Assembly: GCA_028866355.1 (NCBI GenBank)
Contig: JAGWIH010000017.1
Location: 1-16,819 of the forward strand
Direction: 5' to 3'
Length of the DNA stretch: 16,819 nt
DNA from: Alphaproteobacteria bacterium
Lineage (GTDB): Bacteria; Pseudomonadota; Alphaproteobacteria; ATCC43930; CGMCC-115725
Made by a program: the position numbers and the translations under genes. The stretch's first letter is position 1. Each line of letters starts with the position of its first letter. A model generated the notes under the pieces. The model had not been told where the DNA came from. It did not search any database and was given only the letters and a program-made list of their open reading frames with translations. Of this stretch, positions 7,204-14,514 are shown one piece after another.

Positions 7204-7281
7204 GGACCCGTAATGCGGTTGGATAGAGCGCTGGCCCTCCGAAGGCAGAGGTCGCGAGTTCGAATCTCGCCGGGTCCGCCA
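7204..7281 (+). pseudogene. Decayed copy of tRNA-Arg (CCG)
   Basis: This is a second copy of the tRNA at 2888-2964. The acceptor stem GGACCCG/CGGGTCC, T arm, anticodon CCG and CCA are kept, and the last ~47 nt match the intact gene with one difference. The D arm carries five substitutions (5' strand now ATGC against GAGC, A14 lost) and a G has been inserted in the 5' side of the anticodon stem, so the cloverleaf is broken. It lies 13 nt past the hemN stop, closing the cassette opposite the intact tRNA. Confidence 0.85.
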
Positions 7282-7335
7282 ATCAGACTCCTGCTCGCCG
7301 TCCGCACGTGATGCGCGTCCAGCGGCTTGCGATTC

Positions 7336-7352
7336 CCGGCCTTTCAGGCCGG
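7336..7352. other. Perfect inverted repeat in the hemN-CHRD intergenic region
   Basis: CCGGCCT-TTC-AGGCCGG forms a 7-bp stem with a 3-nt loop between the tRNA pseudogene and the CHRD gene. No T-tract follows on either strand, so it is at best a weak terminator or an RNA structure. The rest of 7282-7469 holds nothing I can support. Confidence 0.35.
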
Positions 7353-7482
7353 TCGCCGCCCTGGCCGTAACGTTGCCGTGAAGCATCGCGATCGCCCTAT
7401 GTTGCCGCGGGCCGGTCGCATAGACTTGCGCCGATCCGCGGAACGAAACCGCGCGATACCAACCAGTTGAAGGAGGGGTGGC

Positions 7483-7941
7483 ATGATGCGTGTAGTTTCT
7501 CGGCGGATTGTCTTCGCACTCGCGGCGCTCGCTTGCGTCGTCTGGGCGGGATCGGCGACCGCCGCATCGGTGAAAATCAAGGCGCAGTTGACCGGCGCGG
7601 AACAAACGCCGCCGGTCATGACGAAAGGTAAGGGCACCGCGTCTCTGACGTGGGACGCGAGCACGCGCATCTTGACCTGGCATATCAATTATAGCGGCCT
7701 GTCGGCTCCGGTGACGATGTCGCATTTCCACAACGGCGCGAATGGCGCCAAGTGCGGCGGCCCCGTCGTGATCTGGCTCACCAAGAAGGGTGAACCGGTG
7801 AAGAGCCCGATCACCGGCAAGGTGACGCTGACGCCGGAACAGGCGCAGCAGCTCGAGGCCGGCAGCTTTTACATCAACGTGCACAGCACCGATCATCCGG
7901 CCGGCGAGATTTGCGGCCAGGTTGTCGTGCCGAAGAGCTGA
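7483..7941 (+). CDS. Secreted CHRD-domain protein
   Basis: 152 aa. Residues 1-28 are a signal peptide ending in GSATAA. The rest is one CHRD domain (named from chordin): 'KIKAQLTGAEQTPPV' (31-45), 'HFHNGANGAKCGGPVVIWL' (81-99) and 'GSFYINVHSTDHPAGEICGQV' (127-147), with conserved H81, H83, H134, H138 and cysteines C91 and C144 that may form a disulfide. Bacterial CHRD proteins are extracytoplasmic, of unclear function. A strong SD (AAGGAGGGG, 7470-7478) precedes ATG 7483; ATG 7486 is an equally possible start. The gene is convergent with the cytochrome b gene, with only 7 bp between stops and no visible terminator. Confidence 0.9.
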   Translation: MMRVVSRRIVFALAALACVVWAGSATAASVKIKAQLTGAEQTPPVMTKGKGTASLTWDASTRILTWHINYSGLSAPVTMSHFHNGANGAKCGGPVVIWLTKKGEPVKSPITGKVTLTPEQAQQLEAGSFYINVHSTDHPAGEICGQVVVPKS

Positions 7942-7948
7942 GCCGCGC

Positions 7949-8599
7949 TTAAAGGAAGTTGATCAGAACGGCGACCGCAATAAGGCTGCCGCCTAAGACC
8001 AGGAGCATGCGGAGCGGTCCGGCCAGTGCCGGCGCCCGCATCTCCGGCGGCAGCGTCTTGCGGCCCGTCACCATCGGCAGCACCAGGTTCTGGCCCTTGG
8101 CCATCCGGTAAAGCGCGACCGCGAGGACGTGCAGCGTCACCGCGGCCAGCAGCGTCCACCATAGATAGGTGTGCAGCGCGTCGATCAGGTTGCTGATCCG
8201 CGCCGGAACGATTTGGGTCAGCGGACCGGGGTCGGCGACATCGTTATTGACGTAAAGGCCGCTCAGGGCTTCGCCGAGCAATAGCGCCAACAGCACCAGC
8301 ACCATCCAGCCGCCGGCCGGATTGTGGCCGATCTCGCGATCGGGCTCGCGGCGGAAGAGGTGCGCGAGGTGCACGAACGCGGCGCGCGGCGGCGCGAGAA
8401 ACGCGGCGAAGCGCGCGGTTTCGCTGCCGAACAATCCCCACAGCAACCGGAAGATGACCAGCGCGAGCAGCGCATAGCCGACCCAGATGTGCCAATCCAT
8501 CTGGTCGAACCGCCACGTCGCATAGGCGGCGGCAACCAGGATCGCGGTGAGCCAATGGAAGAGACGCGTCGGCGCGTCCCAGATCACGACCTTGCGCAT
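7949..8599 (-). CDS. Cytochrome b561-type membrane protein
   Basis: 216 aa from ATG 8599; a GTG at 8602 lies immediately before it, but AAGGGGG at 8605-8611 is better spaced for the ATG. Hydrophobic helices lie near residues 14-29, 38-58, 98-117, 139-167 and 196-215. The likely haem-b ligands are H15 ('RLFHW'), H37 ('DWHIWVGY'), H143 ('DALHTYLWW') and H157 ('VTLHVLAVALYR'), the pattern of the bacterial b561/Ni-hydrogenase cytochrome-b superfamily. These proteins pass electrons between the quinone pool and periplasmic or hydrogenase partners. No hydrogenase, c-type cytochrome or YceI gene is adjacent; the upstream neighbour on the same strand is a Cys-paired periplasmic protein, a possible partner by position only. 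Confidence 0.88.
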   Translation of the reverse strand: MRKVVIWDAPTRLFHWLTAILVAAAYATWRFDQMDWHIWVGYALLALVIFRLLWGLFGSETARFAAFLAPPRAAFVHLAHLFRREPDREIGHNPAGGWMVLVLLALLLGEALSGLYVNNDVADPGPLTQIVPARISNLIDALHTYLWWTLLAAVTLHVLAVALYRMAKGQNLVLPMVTGRKTLPPEMRAPALAGPLRMLLVLGGSLIAVAVLINFL

Positions 8600-8629
8600 C
8601 ACCGCCCCCTTGATCGCGGCGATCTTAAC

Positions 8630-8648
8630 GTCCGCCGCGACGGCGGAC
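8630..8648 (-). other. Hairpin between the duplicated-module gene and the cytochrome b gene
   Basis: GTCCGCCG-CGA-CGGCGGAC is a perfect 8-bp stem starting inside the TAG stop of the upstream gene. It is followed on the minus strand by GTTAAG, not a T-tract, so it looks more like an intercistronic RNA structure or weak attenuator than a full terminator. Confidence 0.4.
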
Positions 8649-9292
8649 TACCAGAGGCGGACCGGCAGGCAGCCGGGCACCGGCGGGCCGTGATAATCGA
8701 CGCCGCCCGGCCGGGTCGGATGCAGCATGTCGCCGCATTTGACATGCCGCGCGGCGTGCTGGTCAGCCGCCAGCGACCGCTTGGCGTAATAATCGACCTG
8801 ACGCAATTCGGCGGTGCATTGCTTGTCCGAGGTTGCGTTCTGCGCCGCGGCGAGATGCTGCTTGGCGGCGTCGGTGTTGGGACCCGGCTTCAGCTTGGTG
8901 TTCACGAAGTCGGCGGCCTGCGGCAGCTGCGCGCACGAAATCGGCGATTGCGCCTGGCCTTGGGCCGGTGCCTGGGGCTGAGCCTGGCCTTGAGCCGGCG
9001 GCGGCGCCGACTGCGCCTTGGCCGCGGCACGCTTATCGCCCGCCATCGAGCGCTTGGCGTAATAATCGACCTTGCGCAGCTCGGCGACGCACTGCGCATC
9101 CGACGTCGCATGTTGCGCCGCTTCGAGATGCCGCTTGGCCGCATCGGTGTTGGGACCCGGTTGGAGCTTGGTGTTCACAAACTCCGCCGCCTTGGGTAGC
9201 TGCGCACAGGTGATCTGCGATTGCGCCTGGGCCTGCGCCAAAGCCGGTGCGAGAATCAGGCCGGCGGCGAGCGCCGCGAATGCCAACCGCAT
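8648..9292 (-). CDS. Periplasmic protein with a tandemly duplicated Cys-pair module, function unknown
   Basis: 214 aa from ATG 9292, preceded by GAGGGAGGG. The same frame is open further upstream, but that part overlaps iorB and lacks a signal peptide. Residues 1-21 are a signal peptide. Two near-identical 66-residue modules follow, at 25-90 and 116-181, each with one C-x38-C pair (C29/C68 and C120/C159) and shared segments such as 'FVNTKL.PGPNTDAAK' and 'VDYYAKRS'. A Gln/Ala/Pro linker (91-115) with repeated 'PAQGQAQ' joins them, and a short tail carries C186 and C207 in a Pro/Gly-rich context. There is no CxxCH haem motif. I do not recognise the family. It is followed 48 nt later by the cytochrome b561 gene on the same strand, so the two may be co-expressed in the envelope. 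Confidence 0.8.
   Translation of the reverse strand: MRLAFAALAAGLILAPALAQAQAQSQITCAQLPKAAEFVNTKLQPGPNTDAAKRHLEAAQHATSDAQCVAELRKVDYYAKRSMAGDKRAAAKAQSAPPPAQGQAQPQAPAQGQAQSPISCAQLPQAADFVNTKLKPGPNTDAAKQHLAAAQNATSDKQCTAELRQVDYYAKRSLAADQHAARHVKCGDMLHPTRPGGVDYHGPPVPGCLPVRLW
8750..8947 (-). repeat. Intragenic tandem module, second copy
   Basis: Codes for residues 116-181 of the duplicated-module protein. It aligns without gaps to 9023-9220, with a period of 273 bp (91 codons). DNA identity is still visible (for example TTGGCGTAATAATCGACC in both), suggesting a fairly recent duplication or gene conversion. Confidence 0.8.
9023..9220 (-). repeat. Intragenic tandem module, first copy
   Basis: Codes for residues 25-90 of the same protein and is the partner of the copy at 8750-8947. 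Most differences are conservative (K/Q, E/D, H/N). Confidence 0.8.
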
Positions 9293-9377
9293 GGAATCCC
9301 TCCCTCGCGCGCGAAGCGGTGCGAACGACGATGCGATATCGCTCAATCGCGGCGTAATTGCGGCAAGGCGAAACGGC

Positions 9378-10913
9378 TTATTCGGCGACCTGAAGCACCG
9401 TGCGCTTTTCGATATCGGCGAGCGTCGCGCCGAAGCGCACGCCGTCCGGATCGGCAAGCGCCGCGGTGCGCGCATTCGCCACCGCGTCGGCGGCGATGGC
9501 AACCGGCAGCCGCCGCGCCAGCGCCGGCCGCACCACATGCTCGAAGATGGCGCGATAGTTCGCCATGCCGCGCTTCCAGGTATCGCCATAGCCCTTGATT
9601 AGGTTGGCGCATTCGGCAATCTCAAGCGCGAGCGGCGGTGACAGCGCGGCTGCATCAGCGATCGCCGCGAGCCAGGTTTCGATCTCGCGCTGCTCGGCCT
9701 GGAAGCGGTGCGTTTTGCGGCGATAGCGCCGCAACGCGGCCAGCGCCTTGAGGCGCAGATAGCCCGCGACGGTGTGCGTCTTGATGTGCATGCCCCAATA
9801 GACGCGGCCAAGCCAGCCGCGCCGCTCGGCGAGCGCCAGGATCCGCCGCGCCAGCGCCGGCGGCAGGATGGAGCACAGCTCGTCGATGCCGGGCTTGAAA
9901 TATTCGACGACACGAACGGGATCGCCGGAAGCGGCGCCCAGCTCGATGCGGATGCGCGCCAACCGCGCCGGATCGGATTTGACCTGCGCGACGCGGATCA
10001 CATCCTCGAACGACATCCGCAAGGCCAGATGCCGCGCCGCTGCTTGGGCGAGCTTACCGCCCGCGCCCGCGGCGGCATCGATTGCGACCGCGCGTTTGAC
10101 GCGCTCGACATAGTCCCACGCGTAATCGGCGTCTTGATAGTGCGCTAGACGGCGGATGCCTTCGATGACGAGCGGGCGGAGGGATTCCGGCAAGGTCGCG
10201 GCTTCGGCTTCGACCGTCGCCAGATCGGCCGTGCCGAGACGCCACCGTTTCGTCGGCGACCGCGGCATCTCGGATTGGCCGCGCTGCGCCGCCGCCAATC
10301 CGGCGCGAAAGCCGCGCAAATTGGCATCCGCCGCGCGGCTGCCTTCGGCGATGACCGCCGCGAAGGTCTCGATTGGAATCGTCAGCATGCCGGTGCCGGC
10401 GAGCGCGCCGAGCATGATGGCGTTGACCATCGCACCGGATTCGTACGCCAACGCCTCCAGATCGAGGAACAGGCTGGCACGGGCGTGACGCGCGACAAGC
10501 GCGGCCAGCCGCGTATCGTCGAGCCGACCGTCCGCCATCGCCATTTTCTCGGGCATGATGTAGCTGCGCGCCAGCGACGCGACGACATGCGTGCGATCGG
10601 GCGTGACGAAGCCGAGCGCAATCTGCCGCGTCGCCTCGGCCAGCTCGGTCGCCAGCAGCAGATCGACGTCGCCGATGCCGGGCATCAGGGCCATCACCGG
10701 CCGGCGGCCGCCAAGTTCCGGCGCCGGGACCGGCATGATCTCGAGATAATAGGTGGTCGCGCCGGTGCGTTGCGCCACGCCGGGGATCGACGTGCTTTGC
10801 GCCGGAAAGCCGCAACGCGCCGCGGCCGCGACAATCCACTGGCTGAGCACGCCGCCGCCTTCGCCGCCGAGCGCCGCGATCAGGATCGAGAGCGGACGAA
10901 CCTCGGCGGTCAT
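9378..10913 (-). CDS. iorB: Indolepyruvate ferredoxin oxidoreductase, beta subunit with C-terminal extension
   Basis: 511 aa from ATG 10913, which overlaps the iorA stop as ATGA; the frame extends further upstream but only inside iorA. Residues ~8-200 are the pyruvate/ketoisovalerate oxidoreductase gamma-type domain ('LIAALGGEGGGVLSQWIVAA', 'STSIPGVAQRTGATTYYLE', 'GAMVNAIMLGALAGTG'). Residues ~240-500 form the long helical extension (DUF6537 type) typical of proteobacterial IorB and absent from the ~200-aa archaeal subunit. With IorA it would oxidatively decarboxylate arylpyruvates (from Trp, Phe, Tyr) to arylacetyl-CoA, reducing ferredoxin, in the cytoplasm. No ferredoxin or acyl-CoA ligase gene lies alongside. 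Confidence 0.93.
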   Translation of the reverse strand: MTAEVRPLSILIAALGGEGGGVLSQWIVAAAARCGFPAQSTSIPGVAQRTGATTYYLEIMPVPAPELGGRRPVMALMPGIGDVDLLLATELAEATRQIALGFVTPDRTHVVASLARSYIMPEKMAMADGRLDDTRLAALVARHARASLFLDLEALAYESGAMVNAIMLGALAGTGMLTIPIETFAAVIAEGSRAADANLRGFRAGLAAAQRGQSEMPRSPTKRWRLGTADLATVEAEAATLPESLRPLVIEGIRRLAHYQDADYAWDYVERVKRAVAIDAAAGAGGKLAQAAARHLALRMSFEDVIRVAQVKSDPARLARIRIELGAASGDPVRVVEYFKPGIDELCSILPPALARRILALAERRGWLGRVYWGMHIKTHTVAGYLRLKALAALRRYRRKTHRFQAEQREIETWLAAIADAAALSPPLALEIAECANLIKGYGDTWKRGMANYRAIFEHVVRPALARRLPVAIAADAVANARTAALADPDGVRFGATLADIEKRTVLQVAE

Positions 10914-13051
10914 GCCGCCGCCGTCCCGGCCGCGCCGCCGAGACGCGCGATCACGCGCCGGCGGATCCGGTCGATGGCGCGGTCCCACCACGACGGATTG
11001 CGCACGATCTCGGCGCGATAGAAGGACGGGCACAGCACGGCGGCGTGCGCGACCTCGCCGCACAGGCCGCAGCCGACGCAGCTATCGACGACGCTCGCCA
11101 CCGGATCGGTGCGCAGCGGATCGGGGCTCGGCTTGACGGTGAGCGACGGACAGCCCGACAAGCGGATGCAGGAATGATCGCCGGTGCAGATCGCATCGTC
11201 GACGCCATAGCGCGCCTTGATCACGCGCCGGCCGGCGGCAAGCCGCGCCGCATCATCGGCCCCGACGCGCCGCTGACGCGCGAGTTGGCATTCGCCGTCG
11301 GCGATGATGACCTTGAGTCCTGCGGCTTTTGTTGTCATCGCCTGGCGCAGCGTCTTCGCCATCGTGGCGACGCTGTAGCTGCGCACCGTCTTGAGCCAGC
11401 GCACGCCGAGCGCCTTCAGCGTGCGTTCGATATCCATGGTGGCGGCACCGCCCGGCCGGGCGCCCGCGCTCGACGGCAGGTATTGCTGGCCGGTCGCCGA
11501 GGCGTAGCCGTTCTGCATCACGATCAGCACGCCATCGCCTTGATTGAACAGGCTCGAGACGACGCCGGTGATGACGCCGTTGTGCCAGAAGCCGCCGTCG
11601 CCCATCACCGAGATCGGCCGTTTGGCCAAATTGGGTCCGACGGCCGCGGCGGCGGCGAGGCTCATGCCGTAACCGAGGATCGAGTTGCCCATACTGAACG
11701 GCGCGAAGGTGGCGAAGGAATGGCAGCCGATGTCGGTGCTGATATGGGCCGGGCCGGTCTCGCGTTGCAGCAGCTTGAGCGCGCTGAACACCGGCCGCTC
11801 GGGACAGCCGGTGCAAAAGGTCGGCGGCCGCGCCGGCAAATGGCCAACGTCGCGCGCCGCCTCGTCCTTGCGTCCGATCAACGCGTCGACCGCCTTGACG
11901 ATCGCGTCGGCGGCGACGCCGGCCGGTCGCGCCGCGGCGAGGAACGCGGCAAGGCCCTTGAGCATGATTTCGGCCGTGTATTCGCCCGCGGGCGGCAGCG
12001 TCCCCTTGCCTTCGACGCGCGTGTTGATGTCGGCGCGGCGCAGGATGACGTTGATCTGCTGCTCGATGTAATCGGGATGGCCTTCCTCGACGACCAGCAC
12101 GGCGCGCTTGCCGGTGCAGAATTCACGCACCTCCTCCGGCACCAGCGGATAGACCGCGTTGAGGCAATAGATCGGAATCCGTGATTGGCCCCACAGGTCG
12201 GCGAGGCCGAGGCGCAGCAGCGCCCGCACCAGCACGTTATAAAGCCCGCCCATGACGACGATGCCGATCTCGTCCAGATCGCCGGCGAAGATCTCGTTGA
12301 GCTTGTGCGCACGGATGAAATCGCGCGCCGCCGGCAGACGCTCCTCGACCTTGAGGCGTTCCTGCACGAAGGTCACCGGCGGATGCGACAGCCGGTTGTA
12401 ATCGTGCGGCGCCGGCGCGTTAAACTTGTTGAGGGCCGAATGCGTGCCCGGCCGGTTGGCCTTGGCCGCGAACTCACCGGTCACGTGGCAGGCGCGGATG
12501 CGCAGCTCGAGCATGACCGGCGCGTGGCTCGCCTCGGACAGATCGAAGCCTTCCTCGACCGCGCGCACGATCGACGGCAGGTCGGGCCGTGGATCGAGCA
12601 ACGGCATGGTGCATTTCATCGCATAGGCGTACGAGCGCTCCTGGATCACCGAAGCGCCTTCGCCGTAATCCTCGCCGAGGATGACGAGCGCGCCGCCCTT
12701 GACGCCGGGCGACGCGAGATTCGACAGCGCGTCGGCGGCGACGTTGGTGCCGACGATCGACTTCCAGGTCACCGCGCCGCGGATCGGATAGTTGATCGAA
12801 GCGCCGAGCATCGCGGCCGCCGACGCCTCGTTGGCGCAGGTCTCGAGATGGACGCCAAGTCCGTCCATGGTCTCTTTCGCGTCGACCAGAACGTCGAGCA
12901 GGTGCGACACCGGCGCGCCCTGATAACCGCCGACATAGCTGACGCCCGATTGCAGCAACGCCTTGGTGACGGCGAGGATGCCTTCACCGTGGAAAATCTC
13001 GCCGTCGCCTAATTTGAGCGACTGGACCTCGTGCTTGAAGGAGCGCTCCAT
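10910..13051 (-). CDS. iorA: Indolepyruvate ferredoxin oxidoreductase, alpha subunit
   Basis: 713 aa. The N-terminal pyrimidine-binding domain carries 'GGYQGAPVSHLLDVL' (41-55) and 'HLETCANEASAAAMLGAS' (68-85). The TPP-binding domain is around 410-590, with 'TFCTGCPERP' (411-420), the thiamine-diphosphate motif G484-D485-G-G...N491 and 'QNGYASATGQQ' (513-523). The C-terminal ferredoxin-like part has two cysteine groups: C588, C622, C628, C634-Pro and C658-x2-C661-x2-C664-x9-C674-Pro, presumably two [4Fe-4S] clusters that pass electrons to ferredoxin. The ATG at 13051 has no strong SD. The sirtuin gene ends 54 bp upstream on the same strand, so a shared transcript is likely but not proven. Confidence 0.95.
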   Translation of the reverse strand: MERSFKHEVQSLKLGDGEIFHGEGILAVTKALLQSGVSYVGGYQGAPVSHLLDVLVDAKETMDGLGVHLETCANEASAAAMLGASINYPIRGAVTWKSIVGTNVAADALSNLASPGVKGGALVILGEDYGEGASVIQERSYAYAMKCTMPLLDPRPDLPSIVRAVEEGFDLSEASHAPVMLELRIRACHVTGEFAAKANRPGTHSALNKFNAPAPHDYNRLSHPPVTFVQERLKVEERLPAARDFIRAHKLNEIFAGDLDEIGIVVMGGLYNVLVRALLRLGLADLWGQSRIPIYCLNAVYPLVPEEVREFCTGKRAVLVVEEGHPDYIEQQINVILRRADINTRVEGKGTLPPAGEYTAEIMLKGLAAFLAAARPAGVAADAIVKAVDALIGRKDEAARDVGHLPARPPTFCTGCPERPVFSALKLLQRETGPAHISTDIGCHSFATFAPFSMGNSILGYGMSLAAAAAVGPNLAKRPISVMGDGGFWHNGVITGVVSSLFNQGDGVLIVMQNGYASATGQQYLPSSAGARPGGAATMDIERTLKALGVRWLKTVRSYSVATMAKTLRQAMTTKAAGLKVIIADGECQLARQRRVGADDAARLAAGRRVIKARYGVDDAICTGDHSCIRLSGCPSLTVKPSPDPLRTDPVASVVDSCVGCGLCGEVAHAAVLCPSFYRAEIVRNPSWWDRAIDRIRRRVIARLGGAAGTAAA

Positions 13052-13105
13052 TGAGCCGGAATCTACTCTCGCGCGCGCGGCGGCGCTAGCCGTGGGCGGA
13101 AGCCT

Positions 13106-13813
13106 TTACCGCTCGGCAAGAAGCGCGGCGACGAATTCGGGCACCACCGAAGTCGCCTTGCCGTAATGGCCTTCGGCGAAATGGCTGCGGCCGAGCGACG
13201 GTTCGAGATTGAGCTCGACCGTCCGGGCGCCGGCGACATTGGCTTCGGCGACGAAGCCGGCCGCCGGATAGACGTTGCCCGACGTGCCGACCGAGATGAA
13301 CAGGTCGCAATGCGCCAACGCTTCGCCGATCCGCTCCATCTCGAGCGGCATTTCGCCGAACCAGACGACGTGCGGCCGCAGGGCCCCAAGTTTCGTGCAC
13401 GCGCCGCACACCGAAGCGAGCGACAGGTCGGCGTCGTTCGCGGTCACCGCGCCGCAGGCGGCGCAGCGCACTTTGCGCATCTCGCCGTGCATGTGAATGA
13501 GATTTTGCGACCCGGCGCGCTCGTGCAGATCGTCGATGTTCTGCGTCACCAGCAGGAATTCGCCTGGCCAGATTCGCTCGAGTTCCGCCAGTGCCGCATG
13601 CGCGGTATTCGGCTTGACGTGGCCCGCCAGCAGATTGCGCCGCCGTAGATTGTAGAAGTCGTGCACCTTGCGCGGATCGCGCGCGAAGGCCTCGGGCGTC
13701 GCGACGTCTTCGACGCGATATTTCGACCAGATTCCGTCGGGATCGCGGAACGTATCGAGTCCCGATTCCTGCGAAACACCGGCGCCGGTGAGAACGACGA
13801 TCCGCCGCGTCAT
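13106..13813 (-). CDS. cobB: NAD-dependent protein deacylase, CobB-type sirtuin
   Basis: 235 aa from ATG 13813, overlapping the amidotransferase stop as ATGA. The frame is open further upstream only as an overlap. Motifs run in order: 'VVLTGAGVSQESGLDTFRD' (6-24, NAD binding), Y54-x2-R57 in 'DFYNLRRR' (the class III pair associated with desuccinylation/demalonylation as well as deacetylation), 'TQNIDDLHERAG' (90-101), catalytic H109 in 'HMHGE', zinc cysteines C117, C120, C136, C139, then 'RPHVVWFGEMP', 'GTSGNVYPAAGF' and 'ELNLEPS'. It would remove acyl groups from lysines using NAD. Resemblance to E. coli CobB is strong. Confidence 0.95.
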   Translation of the reverse strand: MTRRIVVLTGAGVSQESGLDTFRDPDGIWSKYRVEDVATPEAFARDPRKVHDFYNLRRRNLLAGHVKPNTAHAALAELERIWPGEFLLVTQNIDDLHERAGSQNLIHMHGEMRKVRCAACGAVTANDADLSLASVCGACTKLGALRPHVVWFGEMPLEMERIGEALAHCDLFISVGTSGNVYPAAGFVAEANVAGARTVELNLEPSLGRSHFAEGHYGKATSVVPEFVAALLAER

Positions 13814-14514
13814 CCCTTCAGGCCGTCGAGCCAGCTTTCGAGTACGGCGCGGCCGTGCGGCGCGAGCTCGGCGGCGAACTTGCCGGCGTCGGTCCGCAGC
13901 CGCGGCACGGTGACCCGCGGCGTGGCGCCGATCTCGATTGCGTGACCGACCAGCCAACGCTCCAGCCCGGTCGCGCTGACCTCGAGATGGAACTGGAGCG
14001 CGAGACCGTGACGGCCGACGGCGAAGGCCTGGTTGGGTGTGCGCGGAGTCGAGGCGAGATGCGTCGCGCCGGACGGTAGATCGAACGTATCGCCGTGCCA
14101 ATGCAGCACGCGCGTCCCCGGCACGAGTTTCGCCAAGGGCGACGCGCGGCCGCCGGCGCTCAAACTGATGCCGGCCCAACCGATTTCCTTGAAGCCGGCC
14201 GCATAGACCTTGGCGCCGAGCGCGCGTGCCATGAGCTGCGCGCCGAGGCAGATACCGAGCACCGGCTTGCCCGCCTTGAGACGCTTTTCGATCAGCGCGA
14301 TTTCCGGCTTGAGGAACGGATAACGATCCTCCTCGTAGACGCCGATCGGCCCGCCGAGCACGACAAGGAGGTCGCAATCGGCAATATCGGCGGCGTTAAG
14401 ATCGTCGACCGGCGCGTCGCGATAGCTTGCCTTATATCCGCGCGCCGCCAGCGCCGGACCGAAGGCGTCGAGATCCTCGAACGCGACGTGGCGGATGGCG
14501 ATGGCCGTCGGCAT
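13810..14514 (-). CDS. Class I glutamine amidotransferase (GATase-1) domain protein
   Basis: 234 aa. A stand-alone GATase-1 fold: oxyanion region 'VVLGGPIGVYEED' (51-63), nucleophile C89 in 'GICLGAQLMA' (87-96) and catalytic H176-x-E178 in 'LQFHLEVS' (173-180). The triad is complete, so it could hydrolyse glutamine or a gamma-glutamyl substrate. It resembles the YfeJ/GuaA-like group rather than true GMP synthase, since no ATP pyrophosphatase domain follows. The start overlaps the gpsA stop by one base (TGATG) and its stop overlaps the cobB start, so it is translationally coupled on both sides. The acceptor substrate is unknown. Confidence 0.9.
   Translation of the reverse strand: MPTAIAIRHVAFEDLDAFGPALAARGYKASYRDAPVDDLNAADIADCDLLVVLGGPIGVYEEDRYPFLKPEIALIEKRLKAGKPVLGICLGAQLMARALGAKVYAAGFKEIGWAGISLSAGGRASPLAKLVPGTRVLHWHGDTFDLPSGATHLASTPRTPNQAFAVGRHGLALQFHLEVSATGLERWLVGHAIEIGATPRVTVPRLRTDAGKFAAELAPHGRAVLESWLDGLKG

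Noticed and set aside
7059..7307. Minus-strand frame containing 'GEIRTRDLCLRRA'
   Set aside because: The same antisense-tRNA artefact, arising from the tRNA pseudogene at 7204-7281.
7440..7469. GGAAC upstream of the CHRD gene as a general-stress (EcfG) promoter
   Set aside because: No CGTT-like -10 occurs at 16-17 nt, so the match is not supported.
8324..9199. Plus-strand frame with Leu/Arg repeats
   Set aside because: It is the shadow of the cytochrome b and duplicated-module genes; its apparent repeats come from the module duplication.
11045..13012. Long plus-strand frames opposite iorA
   Set aside because: They are antisense to a confidently identified iorA, of low-complexity Arg/Asp/Gly composition, with no SD or motifs.
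13814..14377. N-terminal extension of the sirtuin (apparent 423-aa protein)
   Set aside because: The extension is out of frame with the real amidotransferase over the same DNA, and the sirtuin motif begins five residues after ATG 13813.
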